Assembly: GCF_001548055.1 (NCBI RefSeq)
Contig: NZ_AP014724.1
Location: 310,001 to 374,000 of the forward strand
DNA from: Sulfurospirillum cavolei
GTDB lineage: Bacteria > Campylobacterota > Campylobacteria > Campylobacterales > Sulfurospirillaceae
DNA length: 64,000 nt
Reading direction: 5' to 3'
Shown: one piece after another, positions 8,495-17,228 of the stretch
How positions within the stretch are numbered: position 1 is the stretch's first letter
Layout: every line of letters starts with the position of its first letter
Translations under genes and position numbers: made by a program
Notes under the pieces: generated by a model
What the model saw: the letters and a program-made list of their open reading frames with translations, nothing else
Told to the model about the DNA's origin: nothing
Database searches by the model: none

Positions 8495-10744
8495 TTAAGA
8501 ATGTGCCGCATCGTCGCGAAAATAAATCCGATTGCGTCCGTTCGTTTTGGCTTGATACATCGCCGAATCGGCTTCTTTTAAAATAGCGATTTCGTTTGGA
8601 TGCGTATCGCTCGTAAAAAGAACACATCCGATACTAGCACCTATGGTATAGTTACCTTCTAAAAGAGCGTAAGGTTCACACAGATGCGTTAAAATTTTTT
8701 GCGCAACGCCTTGTGCGAGGTAATGCGCCATACCGTAGTGGTTGCCTAATTCGCACAGCACGACGACGAACTCGTCTCCTCCGAGACGTACGGCAAGGTC
8801 GCTTTTGCGAACGGCATCTTTGAGTCGTGCGGAAACTTGCACGAGCAACATGTCGCCGGCATCGTGCCCGTAGGAATCGTTGAGCGTTTTAAAATGATCC
8901 AAATCGATAAACAAAAGCGCATGGTAATTCGGTTTGTTTTTGCCTTCATGCAATAAATGTTGCATCGTCTCATCAAGGACTCTACGGTTGGCAAGGTGTG
9001 TTAAAGGGTCGTAAAACGCCATCTCGCGAATCTGATCTCGTGCGACTTTATGTTGCGTTATATCGCTGAGATTGGCAATATAGTGCGTGGTTGTCCCTTC
9101 TTTGTTTTTAATGGCGGTAATCGTCAAAAATTCGGCGAAAATTTCTCCGTTTTTACGTTTGTTCCACATCTCGCCTTGCCAAAATCCTTTGGAAAGGAGC
9201 TCCTGCCACATAGCGGTATAAAACGCTTTGCCATGCTTGCCCGATCGGAAAAAACGAGGCGTTTCGCCGATAATTTCGCTTTCGCAATAGCCTGTAATTC
9301 GCGTAAACGCTTCGTTGGCTTTGAGGATTTTTTCGTTTGCGTCGGTAATCAAAATAGCTTCTTGCGCCTCGAAAGCAACGGCATTTAGGTGTAAATGTTC
9401 TGCTTTTTTTTGTGCGTCGATGTTGATATAAACCCCCGTTAAAAGCTTCGGTTCGCCCTCATCCGTCGTTTCGATCGCTTTGCCCCTGACTTGAACGTAA
9501 ACCCATTCGTTGCGGGCGTTGAGCATACGACGTTCGATCACGAAAGCATGTTTTGCGATGATCTGTTCCTTGATAGCAAAATACATCGTCGCCGCTTCGT
9601 CCGGATGGGTCAATTGGTAGATTTTTTCCAAGCTGATCTCAAAAGCGTCGGGTGCGTACCCTAAGAGTTTAAAACATTGAGGATCCCATGTGACGCGATC
9701 GTCGCTAAGGTCCCACGTCCAAAGCCCCGTTTGCGTCGCTTCCATGGCGATGCGAAACTGCTTTTCGTACGTCAATTGTCTCTTTTGGCGTTCGTTCTCC
9801 CTCAAATAGCGAATCACGAGGGTCGTAAAAAGAACGCCTAAACATAAAATGAGTGCGGCATTGAGCCATAAAATTTTACGACGCTCTTTATCGCCGTAGG
9901 TTAAGACGACCTGTTCGTCGGTTTTGATTTCGACGATAAAACCAAACGTGTGCGCACTGCGAAAGACGTTAAGCGTATGGTGTACGTAGTGTTTGACATG
10001 TTCGTAAAAATCTTCGTGATCTTTAGGATGTTGCGGCGTGTAGTGCGACAAAGCTAAAGGCTGTGTTCGATCGCTTGAAAAAAGCAAGGTTCCGTCGATG
10101 CGCCAAATCGAAAGCGTCGTACCTTGTTCCGGCGGCAAAATCGAGAGGTAGCGACGGTAAAGATAGTCCGTATTGATCGAAACGGCAACGTAATACGGGC
10201 GATTTTCCAAAGTTATTTTTTTGATAACAGGCAAGAAAAAGACGCCGTTGGCATCGATCGCTCGATAATCGCCGTTGGATTTTGAGGCGAAAAAATCCCG
10301 TCCTTCTTGCGGAATGCCGATGCGCAAAAGTGCGTCGTCTCCGAAAGGAATCGGCAAAAAGGTGTGAAGGTCGACTGAACGGTCGATATTGTTAGAAAGA
10401 GAACTTGCGATGATTTTTCCCGTCTCGTCGCTGATCGAAAACGAACGAATATACGGAACGTTTTCGCATAAGGAATGCAGAAGCGGCGATAATGAGGCGA
10501 CTTCTTTTTGCGAGACGCTCAGTTGCATTAAACGATCGATCGAAAAATTGAGATGATGGAGCATTTGCGAAAAATGCTCTTCAAACGTATACGCATACAA
10601 TTCGGCGATGCGGCGATGCGTATCCATCGCTTCTTGGCGAAGGTCTTTGAGTGTCGTCGCCATCAAAAAGATCGTCAGCGCGATGATAAAAAAGCCGATT
10701 GACGCGTAACGCAGTACGGTCTTGTTGAGGTAGGTCGGTTTCAC
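8495..10744 (-). CDS. Membrane diguanylate cyclase with Cache and PAS domains
   Basis: A 749-residue c-di-GMP synthase. Order: membrane helix at about 12-32, a periplasmic Cache-like sensor at about 40-285, a second helix at about 290-312, PAS domains near 330-440 and 455-570, and a GGDEF domain to the end. The active site LGGDEF is near residue 655. An I-site RxxD (RKSD) stands five residues before it, so product inhibition is expected. No EAL domain is present. The start overlaps the stop of the upstream binding-protein gene by 4 bp, which suggests the two work together as sensor and output. Confidence 0.92.
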   Translation of the reverse strand: MKPTYLNKTVLRYASIGFFIIALTIFLMATTLKDLRQEAMDTHRRIAELYAYTFEEHFSQMLHHLNFSIDRLMQLSVSQKEVASLSPLLHSLCENVPYIRSFSISDETGKIIASSLSNNIDRSVDLHTFLPIPFGDDALLRIGIPQEGRDFFASKSNGDYRAIDANGVFFLPVIKKITLENRPYYVAVSINTDYLYRRYLSILPPEQGTTLSIWRIDGTLLFSSDRTQPLALSHYTPQHPKDHEDFYEHVKHYVHHTLNVFRSAHTFGFIVEIKTDEQVVLTYGDKERRKILWLNAALILCLGVLFTTLVIRYLRENERQKRQLTYEKQFRIAMEATQTGLWTWDLSDDRVTWDPQCFKLLGYAPDAFEISLEKIYQLTHPDEAATMYFAIKEQIIAKHAFVIERRMLNARNEWVYVQVRGKAIETTDEGEPKLLTGVYINIDAQKKAEHLHLNAVAFEAQEAILITDANEKILKANEAFTRITGYCESEIIGETPRFFRSGKHGKAFYTAMWQELLSKGFWQGEMWNKRKNGEIFAEFLTITAIKNKEGTTTHYIANLSDITQHKVARDQIREMAFYDPLTHLANRRVLDETMQHLLHEGKNKPNYHALLFIDLDHFKTLNDSYGHDAGDMLLVQVSARLKDAVRKSDLAVRLGGDEFVVVLCELGNHYGMAHYLAQGVAQKILTHLCEPYALLEGNYTIGASIGCVLFTSDTHPNEIAILKEADSAMYQAKTNGRNRIYFRDDAAHS

Positions 10745-11529
10745 GGCGGCGTTACAACCACGATAGGATCAAGCGCGTACCGCTTTGCGATCGTTTGCAA
10801 ACGACCGTCGCGTTTAATCGTTTGCATAAACGCCTCGGCACGAGAGTATAAAGCCTCTTCATTTTTATCCAATGCCCATGCGTAGGAAGTTGGATGGAAA
10901 GAAGAGGTGGGTGCGATGCGCTTTGCCCACTCTTTTTCGACCAGCAGTTGCGTGCTAAAAGGGTAGTCGCTCATCATCACGTCCGCGCGTCCGGATTCGA
11001 CTTCTTGTTCGCGTGCACGCAACGAATCGACGACATGTAAAGAGGCTTTACGCAAGGCGTCTTGCATCAGTTTTACATGGTAGGTTCCTTTGGCGACGGT
11101 GACGACGACACCGTCTTGGTCGATGTCGTCCCATGTTTGAATGCGGTTATTGCTTTTGGATACGATGGCGTATATATCACTTTGCAGGTGCGGCGACGTG
11201 AACCGTAAATATTTTTGACGCTCCGGCGTAATGCCGATCGCAAACATCGCGATGTCGCATCGATGCGATAAGAGGTCTTGAACCAAGGTCGCAAACGAGC
11301 TTTGTACGAAGCATGCGCTTACGCCGAGTGTTGAAGCGAACTCTTCGGCTAAATCAACGTCAATACCGGAAAGTTTTTGCGTGCGGGGATTGAGGTACGA
11401 GATGCCGTAATATTCGGGCCAAATACACACGCGAAGTTGTTGGGTATGCAAGACGGTATCTAAAAGGTCGGCAAAAAGAAAGGAAGGAAAAAGCATTAAG
11501 GCGATGTAAATTCGCGGAAACACTCCCAT
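10741..11529 (-). CDS. Periplasmic solute-binding protein, family 3, paired with a diguanylate cyclase
   Basis: A 262-residue SBP_bac_3 protein with a signal peptide at about 1-20 (IYIALMLFPSFLFADLL). Motifs include LRVCIWPEYYGISY, KLSGIDVDLAEEFASTLG and CDIAMFAIGITPERQKYLRF, the amino-acid binding-protein pattern. No permease or ATPase lies nearby. Instead the gene overlaps the diguanylate cyclase gene by 4 bp, so it may be a sensory rather than transport protein that presents a bound ligand to the cyclase's periplasmic domain; that is inference. Confidence 0.85.
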   Translation of the reverse strand: MGVFPRIYIALMLFPSFLFADLLDTVLHTQQLRVCIWPEYYGISYLNPRTQKLSGIDVDLAEEFASTLGVSACFVQSSFATLVQDLLSHRCDIAMFAIGITPERQKYLRFTSPHLQSDIYAIVSKSNNRIQTWDDIDQDGVVVTVAKGTYHVKLMQDALRKASLHVVDSLRAREQEVESGRADVMMSDYPFSTQLLVEKEWAKRIAPTSSFHPTSYAWALDKNEEALYSRAEAFMQTIKRDGRLQTIAKRYALDPIVVVTPP

Positions 11530-11655
11530 GGCGTGACCTTTTTATGACATCAAAACATACGGTTTTAAAGTATAGCACAAAAATGCGATTGCTATTTTGA
11601 ATTTACAAAAATCGTGCTACAATGAGGGCAATTATCAGATCAAGGAGTTACGAAT

Positions 11656-11844
11656 ATGTTTGTCAGATTAAACGATCGCGTCTACCTCAATGCCGATCGC
11701 ATTACGCGTATTAAAATCGACGAAGTGCAAGACGGTATCCGCGTGCGCTTTTACGAAGGTCAAAACCAAGTCGCCAAAAGTCAAAAATTTCCGTCCGTCG
11801 CCGAAGCGAGCGCATGGATTGAAAAAACGATGAATCAAAAATAA
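11656..11844 (+). CDS. Small conserved-type protein, unknown function
   Basis: A 62-residue protein with a good ribosome-binding site (AAGGAG) before its ATG at 11656. It is soluble and charged: MFVRLNDRVYLNADRITRIK followed by an RVRFYEGQN strand and a C-terminal helix (SVAEASAWIEKTMNQ). The pattern suggests a small beta-strand domain plus helix. I do not recognise the family. A terminator follows at once, so it is probably a single-gene unit. Confidence 0.65.
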   Translation: MFVRLNDRVYLNADRITRIKIDEVQDGIRVRFYEGQNQVAKSQKFPSVAEASAWIEKTMNQK

Positions 11845-11874
11845 GAAGAGCGCCTCGGCTCTTCCCCCTTTTTT
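11845..11874 (+). terminator. Intrinsic terminator of the 62-residue protein gene
   Basis: A perfect 7-bp stem, GAAGAGC and GCTCTTC, with a 6-nt loop, followed by CCCC and six Ts. A second small hairpin (GTCTAC-GGC-GTAGAC, near 11880-11894) follows. Confidence 0.75.
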
Positions 11875-11925
11875 CCAAGGTCTACGGCGTAGACGCAACA
11901 CTTTTTAAATACGGAGAACAATACC

Positions 11926-12516
11926 ATGAAAATCGATTGCAGCGGTTTGGCGTGTCCCGAACCGGTTTTAAAAACAAAAAAAGCTTTGGAGACGCTTCCG
12001 AACGACTCGATTTTAGAGATCGTCGTCGATAACGTTGCTTCGCGAGAAAACGTTTTGCGTTTCGCACAAAATAGCGGTTACGACGCAAGAGTCGAAGATT
12101 TACAAGACGGTAAAAGCCTGGTTACGGTCGTGAAAGGCTTTGCGTGCGCGGTTGTCGCTTCTTCTAAAGAGGAAGCGTTTTTGGACAAAACCCTCTTTTT
12201 GAAAAGCGATAAAGTAGGCGAGGGCGAACTCGGTGCTAAACTGATCGTCGGGTTTTTGAAATCCACGTTAGAACTTCCCAAGCTTCCCAAACGCATCGTT
12301 TGCGTCAACACTGCGGTGCATTTAACGACCGCCGATGAGACCTCTCCCGTGATCGAGATTTTAAAAGGCTTGGAAGCCAAAGGCGTTGAAATTTACTCGT
12401 GCGGCGTTTGCCTTGAATTTTACGGTGTGAGCGACCGGCTCAAAGTCGGTAAAATCGGCAATGCGTACGGCACGATCGAGATGCTTTTCGGCGGAGAAGG
12501 CACTATTAGCTTATAG
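11926..12516 (+). CDS. yedF: Selenium metabolism protein YedF (TusA-DsrE type)
   Basis: A 196-residue protein. The N-terminal TusA-like domain (about 1-70) has the reactive Cys in LACPEPVL (Cys10); the C-terminal half is DsrE/DsrF-like with GVEIYSCGVCLEFYGV. This architecture is the one that accompanies selD in selenium-using bacteria. It lies 7 bp before selD. The role proposed for the family is handling reduced selenium or sulfur; the exact reaction is not established. Confidence 0.88.
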   Translation: MKIDCSGLACPEPVLKTKKALETLPNDSILEIVVDNVASRENVLRFAQNSGYDARVEDLQDGKSLVTVVKGFACAVVASSKEEAFLDKTLFLKSDKVGEGELGAKLIVGFLKSTLELPKLPKRIVCVNTAVHLTTADETSPVIEILKGLEAKGVEIYSCGVCLEFYGVSDRLKVGKIGNAYGTIEMLFGGEGTISL

Positions 12517-12523
12517 GAACGCT

Positions 12524-13555
12524 ATGAACAACGAAGCAAAATTGACCAAATACGTCAAGGCTGCGGGTTGTGCTGCCAAGCTAGGTCCGGGGGATCTCAC
12601 AGAAGCGATCGGCAGCCTTTCTTGCACGCATGAAAACGTATTGGTCGGAATGGACACCAGTGACGATGCCAGCGTATATGCACTTGATAGCACGCGTGCG
12701 TTGGTTCAGACGGTCGATATTATTACGCCCGTCGTGGACGATCCGTTTGTTTACGGACAAATCGCCGCCGCCAATTCGTTAAGCGACGTTTTTGCGATGG
12801 GCGGAGAAGTCGCAACGGCGATGAATATCGTCGGATTTGACGGTTGCCATCAACCCCGAAGCGTGCTCAAAGAGATTTTAGCGGGCGGGGAGAGTAAAGT
12901 ACGAGAATGCGGCGGCGTCATTATCGGCGGCCATACCATCGAAGCACCCGAAATGACCTACGGTTTAAGCGTTGCGGGGTTTGTTCATCCTCAAAAGATT
13001 TACCGAAACAATACGCCCAGAATCGGCGACGTGCTCGTTTTGACCAAACCGTTGGGCATGGGTATCTTAACGACGGCGATCAAAGCGGATATGCTTCCAA
13101 ACGATGCGGTCGAAAAGGTCGCGTCGATTTTGGCAACGTTGAACCACAAGGCGTCGCGCATCATGCAACGCTACGACGTGAGCGCATGCACCGACGTAAC
13201 GGGATTCGGACTTTTCGGGCATGCGTACGAAATGAGTGCCGATCGCGTGAGTATTCTTTTTGATATCGACGCGATTCCTATCGTCGAGGAAGCTAAGGCA
13301 TTGGCGGATATGGGGATTATTCCCGCCGGAGCGTATACCAATAAAGCCTATTTGAGCGATAAAGTCGCCGTTAACAAAGCGCATCGAAACGAGATCATGC
13401 TTTACGACGCGCAAACGTCGGGCGGCTTGTTGATCGCGGTTGCGCAAAACGACGCGCCAAAACTGCTCGAACACCTTCGAAACGAAGGAGTGGAGTATGC
13501 GGCAATCATTGCGGAAGTCAAGGCGTTTTACGATAAACCGTTAACGTACATGTAA
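12524..13555 (+). CDS. selD: Selenide, water dikinase
   Basis: Makes selenophosphate from selenide and ATP, the selenium donor for Sec-tRNA and selenouridine. It has 343 residues from ATG 12524. The N-terminal loop reads AGCAAKLGPGDL: the catalytic Cys (E. coli Cys17 equivalent) and Lys20 are present, while the second Cys of the E. coli GCGC loop is Ala. The catalytic residue is Cys, not Sec, since there is no in-frame TGA. The ATP-binding parts (VQTVDIITPVVDDPFVYG, GGHTIEAPEM, DVTGFGLFGHAYEM) are intact. The host tRNA-Sec is at 33515-33612; selA and selB are not in the window. Confidence 0.96.
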   Translation: MNNEAKLTKYVKAAGCAAKLGPGDLTEAIGSLSCTHENVLVGMDTSDDASVYALDSTRALVQTVDIITPVVDDPFVYGQIAAANSLSDVFAMGGEVATAMNIVGFDGCHQPRSVLKEILAGGESKVRECGGVIIGGHTIEAPEMTYGLSVAGFVHPQKIYRNNTPRIGDVLVLTKPLGMGILTTAIKADMLPNDAVEKVASILATLNHKASRIMQRYDVSACTDVTGFGLFGHAYEMSADRVSILFDIDAIPIVEEAKALADMGIIPAGAYTNKAYLSDKVAVNKAHRNEIMLYDAQTSGGLLIAVAQNDAPKLLEHLRNEGVEYAAIIAEVKAFYDKPLTYM

Positions 13556-13686
13556 GCTTAAGGGTGTGTAAAAACGGCGTTTGTCGACATGCTATCGTGC
13601 GTTTCGCCTTGGTTTTACCAAACGGGTATGGATTTGCTTTCGACTTTGTTGTATGATAATTGTATCTTAAATTGACGCGGGTAAGA

Positions 13687-14298
13687 ATGGATTGTATCGG
13701 AAGTTTTGTCACGATTAAAGGGCATGATTGGTATTTTAACGGGTGTTCTACATGTCAAGGTTTTTGCTGTGACGGAGCGCACGGCTTTTCGCTAGCGCCT
13801 TTGATTTTGGAAGACTTTGAAGCGGTTTACCGTTATTTTCCGATTGTTTTTAGTTTTCTCGAAGATAGCTTGGGCGTTTTTGTTTTGCTCAACGACGGAG
13901 AGAACACGTGTCGCTATCTTGATCATAAGCGTTGTTCGATCTACGATGCCCGCCCGCCCGCATGCCGACTCTATCCCGTGAGCCCTTACTTCGAACATCT
14001 TTTGGTGGATACGAAATGCCCTTCGCTAAGCCGTACGCAAGGACGGTTATTGTGCAAAAACGGTGTTTTGGAATCGGCGTTTTACACGAAACGTTTGGAA
14101 AATTTTGTCGCTAAAAAAGAAGAAACGCGTCTTTTTTTAGAGCGCATTAGCGATCGAAACGACTTTGAATACGTCGGAAAAATAGCCGATGCTCCGCTGT
14201 ACGTTTATAAACAAACCTCTCATAACCGATACTTAAGTATGCATTTAGAATCGCTCAAATTCCTGACGTCGTATCTCAAAACGCCTTATAGCGCATAA
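13687..14298 (+). CDS. YkgJ-family cysteine-cluster protein
   Basis: A 203-residue protein from ATG 13687 with the zinc- or iron-chelating Cys pattern of the YkgJ/UPF0153 family: GCSTCQGFCCDGAHG near residues 23-37, CRYLDHKRCSIYDARPPACR near 80-100, and a further Cys in TKCPSLS. It probably binds a metal or an Fe-S cluster; the biochemical role is unknown. An upstream TTG at 13660 in the same frame would add nine residues, but the ATG is the better start. It lies 132 bp after selD on the same strand. Confidence 0.8.
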   Translation: MDCIGSFVTIKGHDWYFNGCSTCQGFCCDGAHGFSLAPLILEDFEAVYRYFPIVFSFLEDSLGVFVLLNDGENTCRYLDHKRCSIYDARPPACRLYPVSPYFEHLLVDTKCPSLSRTQGRLLCKNGVLESAFYTKRLENFVAKKEETRLFLERISDRNDFEYVGKIADAPLYVYKQTSHNRYLSMHLESLKFLTSYLKTPYSA

Positions 14299-14376
14299 GC
14301 GTTTGTTTTCAAGGCTTTTGAATTAAGTGCTTAAATTTTAATCAATTGAGTGTTTATTCGTTTTCAAAAAATCGGT

Positions 14377-14382
14377 TATACT
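14377..14382 (+). promoter_or_regulatory. Putative -10 box of the guanidine operon
   Basis: TATACT stands just ahead of the riboswitch, placing transcription start at about 14390, so that the whole aptamer would be in the leader. No good -35 box is seen. Confidence 0.5.
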
Positions 14383-14396
14383 TTCGGCAGAAAACA

Positions 14397-14527
14397 TGTC
14401 ATTGGGGCGAAAGCCTCACTGCTAATCACTGAAATGACGGCTAGGGTTCCGGCACATCGTGCGTCTGGTCCAAGAGCTGTCGCCTCTTGAGTAGAGGTTC
14501 ACGGAGGGATAAAAGCCCGGGAGGTTT
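14397..14527 (+). promoter_or_regulatory. Guanidine-I (ykkC) riboswitch
   Basis: The leader has the conserved blocks of the ykkC class in order: CTAGGGTTCCGG (14441-14452), TCTGGTCCAAGAG (14464-14476) and ACGGAGGGATAAAAGCCCGG (14501-14520), ending GGGAG. The last block and the GGTTCC block are the guanidine-sensing core. An extra 5' hairpin is present: GTCATT (14398-14403) pairs with AATGAC (14433-14438) around a GGGGC-GAAA-GCCTC-like inner helix. Downstream, AGGTT-TTC-AACCT (about 14522-14534) could form part of the expression platform. I see no T-tract terminator, so control may be on translation. It precedes genes for guanidine uptake and breakdown, which fits exactly. Confidence 0.95.
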
Positions 14528-14571
14528 TCAACCTCTTGGCGTGTTTCCCAAATTCTACTCAGGAGTCTTCC

Positions 14572-15639
14572 ATGACCTCTATCTTTAACTCTGTGCTGAA
14601 GCTTTGTGTTGCCTCTATGGTGGCTACGACGATGATGAGCGTCTCTTTAATGGCTCAAACCAAAGAGAAGTTCCAAGTCGCGTGGACGATTTACGTCGGA
14701 TGGATGCCGTGGGACTATGCGCAACAATCCGGCATTATCGATAAATGGGCGAAAAAATACGGCATTCAAATCGAAATGGTTCAAGTCAACGACTATGTCG
14801 AATCGATCAACCAATACACCGCCGGAAAATTTGACGGATGCGTGATGACCAATATGGACGCACTCACGATTCCTGCCGCGGGCGGTGTGGACTCCACTGC
14901 CGTAATTATCGGCGATTTTTCCAACGGGAACGACGGTATTATTCTTAAAAACAAAAAAAGCCTTGCCGAAATCAAAGGTCAAAACGTCAATCTCGTCGAA
15001 CTCTCCGTCTCTCACTACCTTTTAGCACGCGGACTTGAAAGCGTTGGGCTTAAAGAAAAAGACATCAAAGTCGTCAATACCTCCGATGCGGACATCGTTG
15101 CGGCATTTGCTTCACCCGAGGTCACCTCTTTGGTCACTTGGAATCCGCAACTCAGCGAAATCAAAGGGATGAAAGGCGCTTCTTTGGTATTTGACTCCAG
15201 CAAAATTCCCGGCGAAATCATCGACATGTTAGTGCTCAATACCGAGACGATCAAAGACAATCCCAAGCTTGCCAAAGCGTTAACCGGCGCATGGTACGAG
15301 ATGATGGGCTTGATGAAAAATAAAGACGCCAAAGCGATTGCGGCAATGGCAAAAGCCTCCGGAACGGACGTTGCGGGCTTCAATAGCCAACTTAAAACGA
15401 CCAATATGTTCTACGACGCTAAAGATGCCGTAGCATTTAGTATTAGCACAGAGCTCCCCAAAACGATGCAAAAAGTGAGCGAATTCTCCTTTGAGCACGG
15501 TATTTTAGGAGACGGTGCCAAAGATGCGACCTTTGTCGGTATGGCGTTTCCTAACGGCAAAACCTACGGCAGTACCGGAAATATGAAACTTCGCTTTACG
15601 GACGAATACATGAAATTGGCGGCTGAGGGAAAACTCTAA
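14572..15639 (+). CDS. Guanidine/urea-type ABC transporter substrate-binding protein
   Basis: A 355-residue periplasmic binding protein of the NMT1/SsuA-like type from ATG 14572, which has AGGAG 7 bp upstream. Signal peptide at about 1-29 (cleavage near SLMAQ-TKEK). The mature part has VAWTIYVGWMPWDYAQQSGI and the Asp-rich VTNMDALTIPAAGG-like region found in binding proteins annotated next to urea carboxylases. It is the first gene after the guanidine-I riboswitch, so guanidine or guanidinium is the likely ligand. An ATG 36 bp upstream lies between the aptamer and the ribosome-binding site and is less likely. Confidence 0.88.
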   Translation: MTSIFNSVLKLCVASMVATTMMSVSLMAQTKEKFQVAWTIYVGWMPWDYAQQSGIIDKWAKKYGIQIEMVQVNDYVESINQYTAGKFDGCVMTNMDALTIPAAGGVDSTAVIIGDFSNGNDGIILKNKKSLAEIKGQNVNLVELSVSHYLLARGLESVGLKEKDIKVVNTSDADIVAAFASPEVTSLVTWNPQLSEIKGMKGASLVFDSSKIPGEIIDMLVLNTETIKDNPKLAKALTGAWYEMMGLMKNKDAKAIAAMAKASGTDVAGFNSQLKTTNMFYDAKDAVAFSISTELPKTMQKVSEFSFEHGILGDGAKDATFVGMAFPNGKTYGSTGNMKLRFTDEYMKLAAEGKL

Positions 15640-15663
15640 AATTCGTATACAAAAGAGGATAGG

Positions 15664-16485
15664 ATGAAGCGACTGATCAACCGAAAACCCAATCGCGGGA
15701 ACGCCTTGCTATTAGGACTGCTCCCGTTTGTCATTCTCGTGATCGTGTACGTGTTTGCTTCCCATTCGAGGTTAGCGGACAATGCCGAGGATAAGCTCTT
15801 ACCCTCGATCGCGCAGATGGCGCAAACGATGGACAAGTCGGCACTGAGTCCGAGTAAACGAAGCGGCGAGATCATTTTTTGGAACGATACGCTCGCTTCC
15901 TTGCAGCGTTTAGGATTGGGGATTGGCATTAGCGCGGCGTTGGGATTGATGCTCGGCGTGCCTTTGGGGTTGATTCCGCTCGTTCGAGCGGGTTTTTCCC
16001 CGTTTATCGCCGCCTTTTCGATGGTGCCGCCGATTGCGATCTTGCCGATCCTTTTTATCGTCTTTGGAATGGGAGAGGTCGCTAAAGTCGCATTGATCGT
16101 TATCGGCGTAACGCCCATCATCGTGCGCGATTTACAGCATCGCGTCGAGGAGTTTCCCAAAGAGCAGCTCATTAAAGCGCAAACTTTGGGAGCCAGTTCG
16201 TGGACGCTTGCCATTCGCATTATCGTCCCGCAGATGTTACCGCGTCTTTTAGATTCGGTTCGATTGACCTTGGGAACGGCGTGGATTTTCTTGATCTCCT
16301 CCGAAGCGATCGCCGCTACCGAGGGACTTGGGTATCGCATCTTTTTGGTCAGACGTTATTTGGCGATGGATATGATTTTGCCCTATGTTTTATGGATTAC
16401 GGTGTTGGCGTTTTTAGCGGATTTTATCCTCAAAAAAGTGACATGTAAGGTTTTCCCGTGGTACGCGAAAAAGGATGCCCTATGA
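15664..16485 (+). CDS. ABC transporter permease of the guanidine uptake system
   Basis: A 273-residue BPD_transp_1 permease (SsuC/TauC type) with an N-terminal helix at about 17-34 and five further helices. The EAA loop is KAQTLGASSWTLAIRIIVPQ, the contact site for the ATPase. It forms one operon with the binding protein (24 bp upstream) and the ATPase (4-bp overlap). Confidence 0.9.
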   Translation: MKRLINRKPNRGNALLLGLLPFVILVIVYVFASHSRLADNAEDKLLPSIAQMAQTMDKSALSPSKRSGEIIFWNDTLASLQRLGLGIGISAALGLMLGVPLGLIPLVRAGFSPFIAAFSMVPPIAILPILFIVFGMGEVAKVALIVIGVTPIIVRDLQHRVEEFPKEQLIKAQTLGASSWTLAIRIIVPQMLPRLLDSVRLTLGTAWIFLISSEAIAATEGLGYRIFLVRRYLAMDMILPYVLWITVLAFLADFILKKVTCKVFPWYAKKDAL

Positions 16486-17228
16486 GTTTGATTACGATCA
16501 AAAATCTATGGAAACGCTACGGGGATAACGTCGTGTTGGAAAACCTCTCTTTGGAGATCAAAGAGGGCGAGTTTTGCACGTTGGTAGGACCTTCAGGCTG
16601 CGGTAAGAGCACGTTTTTAAAGATGTTGCTCGGCGAAGAGAGCCCGAGTAAAGGGCTTTTTCTCTTTGAGGGTAAACCGTTTCAGAGCGAACCGAGCGTG
16701 GAGCGGGGCATCGTGTTTCAGCGTTATTCGCTTTTTTCGCATTTAAGCGTTTTGGAAAACGTGATGCTCGGCATTGAATTGGGAAAAGCGCCTTTTTTAG
16801 GCAAACTCTTCGGTCGCGCTAAAAAAGAAGCACGCGCCGAAGCCGTCGCGATGCTAGAAGCCGTGGGCCTTGGAAGCGTGCTTCATCACTATCCGAGCCA
16901 ATTATCCGGCGGGATGCAACAACGCCTTTCCATCGCGCAGTCTTTGGTTAAAAAGCCTAAACTGCTTTTATTGGACGAGCCTTTCGGGGCGTTGGATCCG
17001 GGCATTCGAGCCGATATGCACGCGCTTATTTTGGATTTGTGGAAGAAAAACAACTTAACCGTCGTGATGGTCACGCACGATCTTCACGAGGGCTTTTATT
17101 TGGGAACCAGAGTGTTGGTGTTCGATAAGGTTCGAAACGATCCTCAAGCACCCAACGCGTTTGGCGCAAAAATCACGTACGATATTCCGTTATTGCGTGA
17201 GAAAAAGGAAGAAAAAAATGATAGATAA
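16482..17228 (+). CDS. ABC transporter ATPase of the guanidine uptake system
   Basis: A 248-residue SsuB/TauB-type ATPase from ATG 16482. Walker A is GPSGCGKST (about 35-43), the signature is LSGGMQQR and Walker B is LLLLDEPFGALDPG. The start overlaps the permease stop (ATGA), and the 3' end overlaps the next gene by 11 bp. A start 24 bp upstream inside the permease gene is less likely because the ATPase fold begins at MSLITIKNLWK. Confidence 0.92.
   Translation: MSLITIKNLWKRYGDNVVLENLSLEIKEGEFCTLVGPSGCGKSTFLKMLLGEESPSKGLFLFEGKPFQSEPSVERGIVFQRYSLFSHLSVLENVMLGIELGKAPFLGKLFGRAKKEARAEAVAMLEAVGLGSVLHHYPSQLSGGMQQRLSIAQSLVKKPKLLLLDEPFGALDPGIRADMHALILDLWKKNNLTVVMVTHDLHEGFYLGTRVLVFDKVRNDPQAPNAFGAKITYDIPLLREKKEEKNDR

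Noticed and set aside
8412-8627. A longer MarR protein of 209 residues
   Set aside because: The extension would run through the operator-like palindrome and into the cyclase gene, and has no MarR-like sequence. ATG 8411 gives the normal size.
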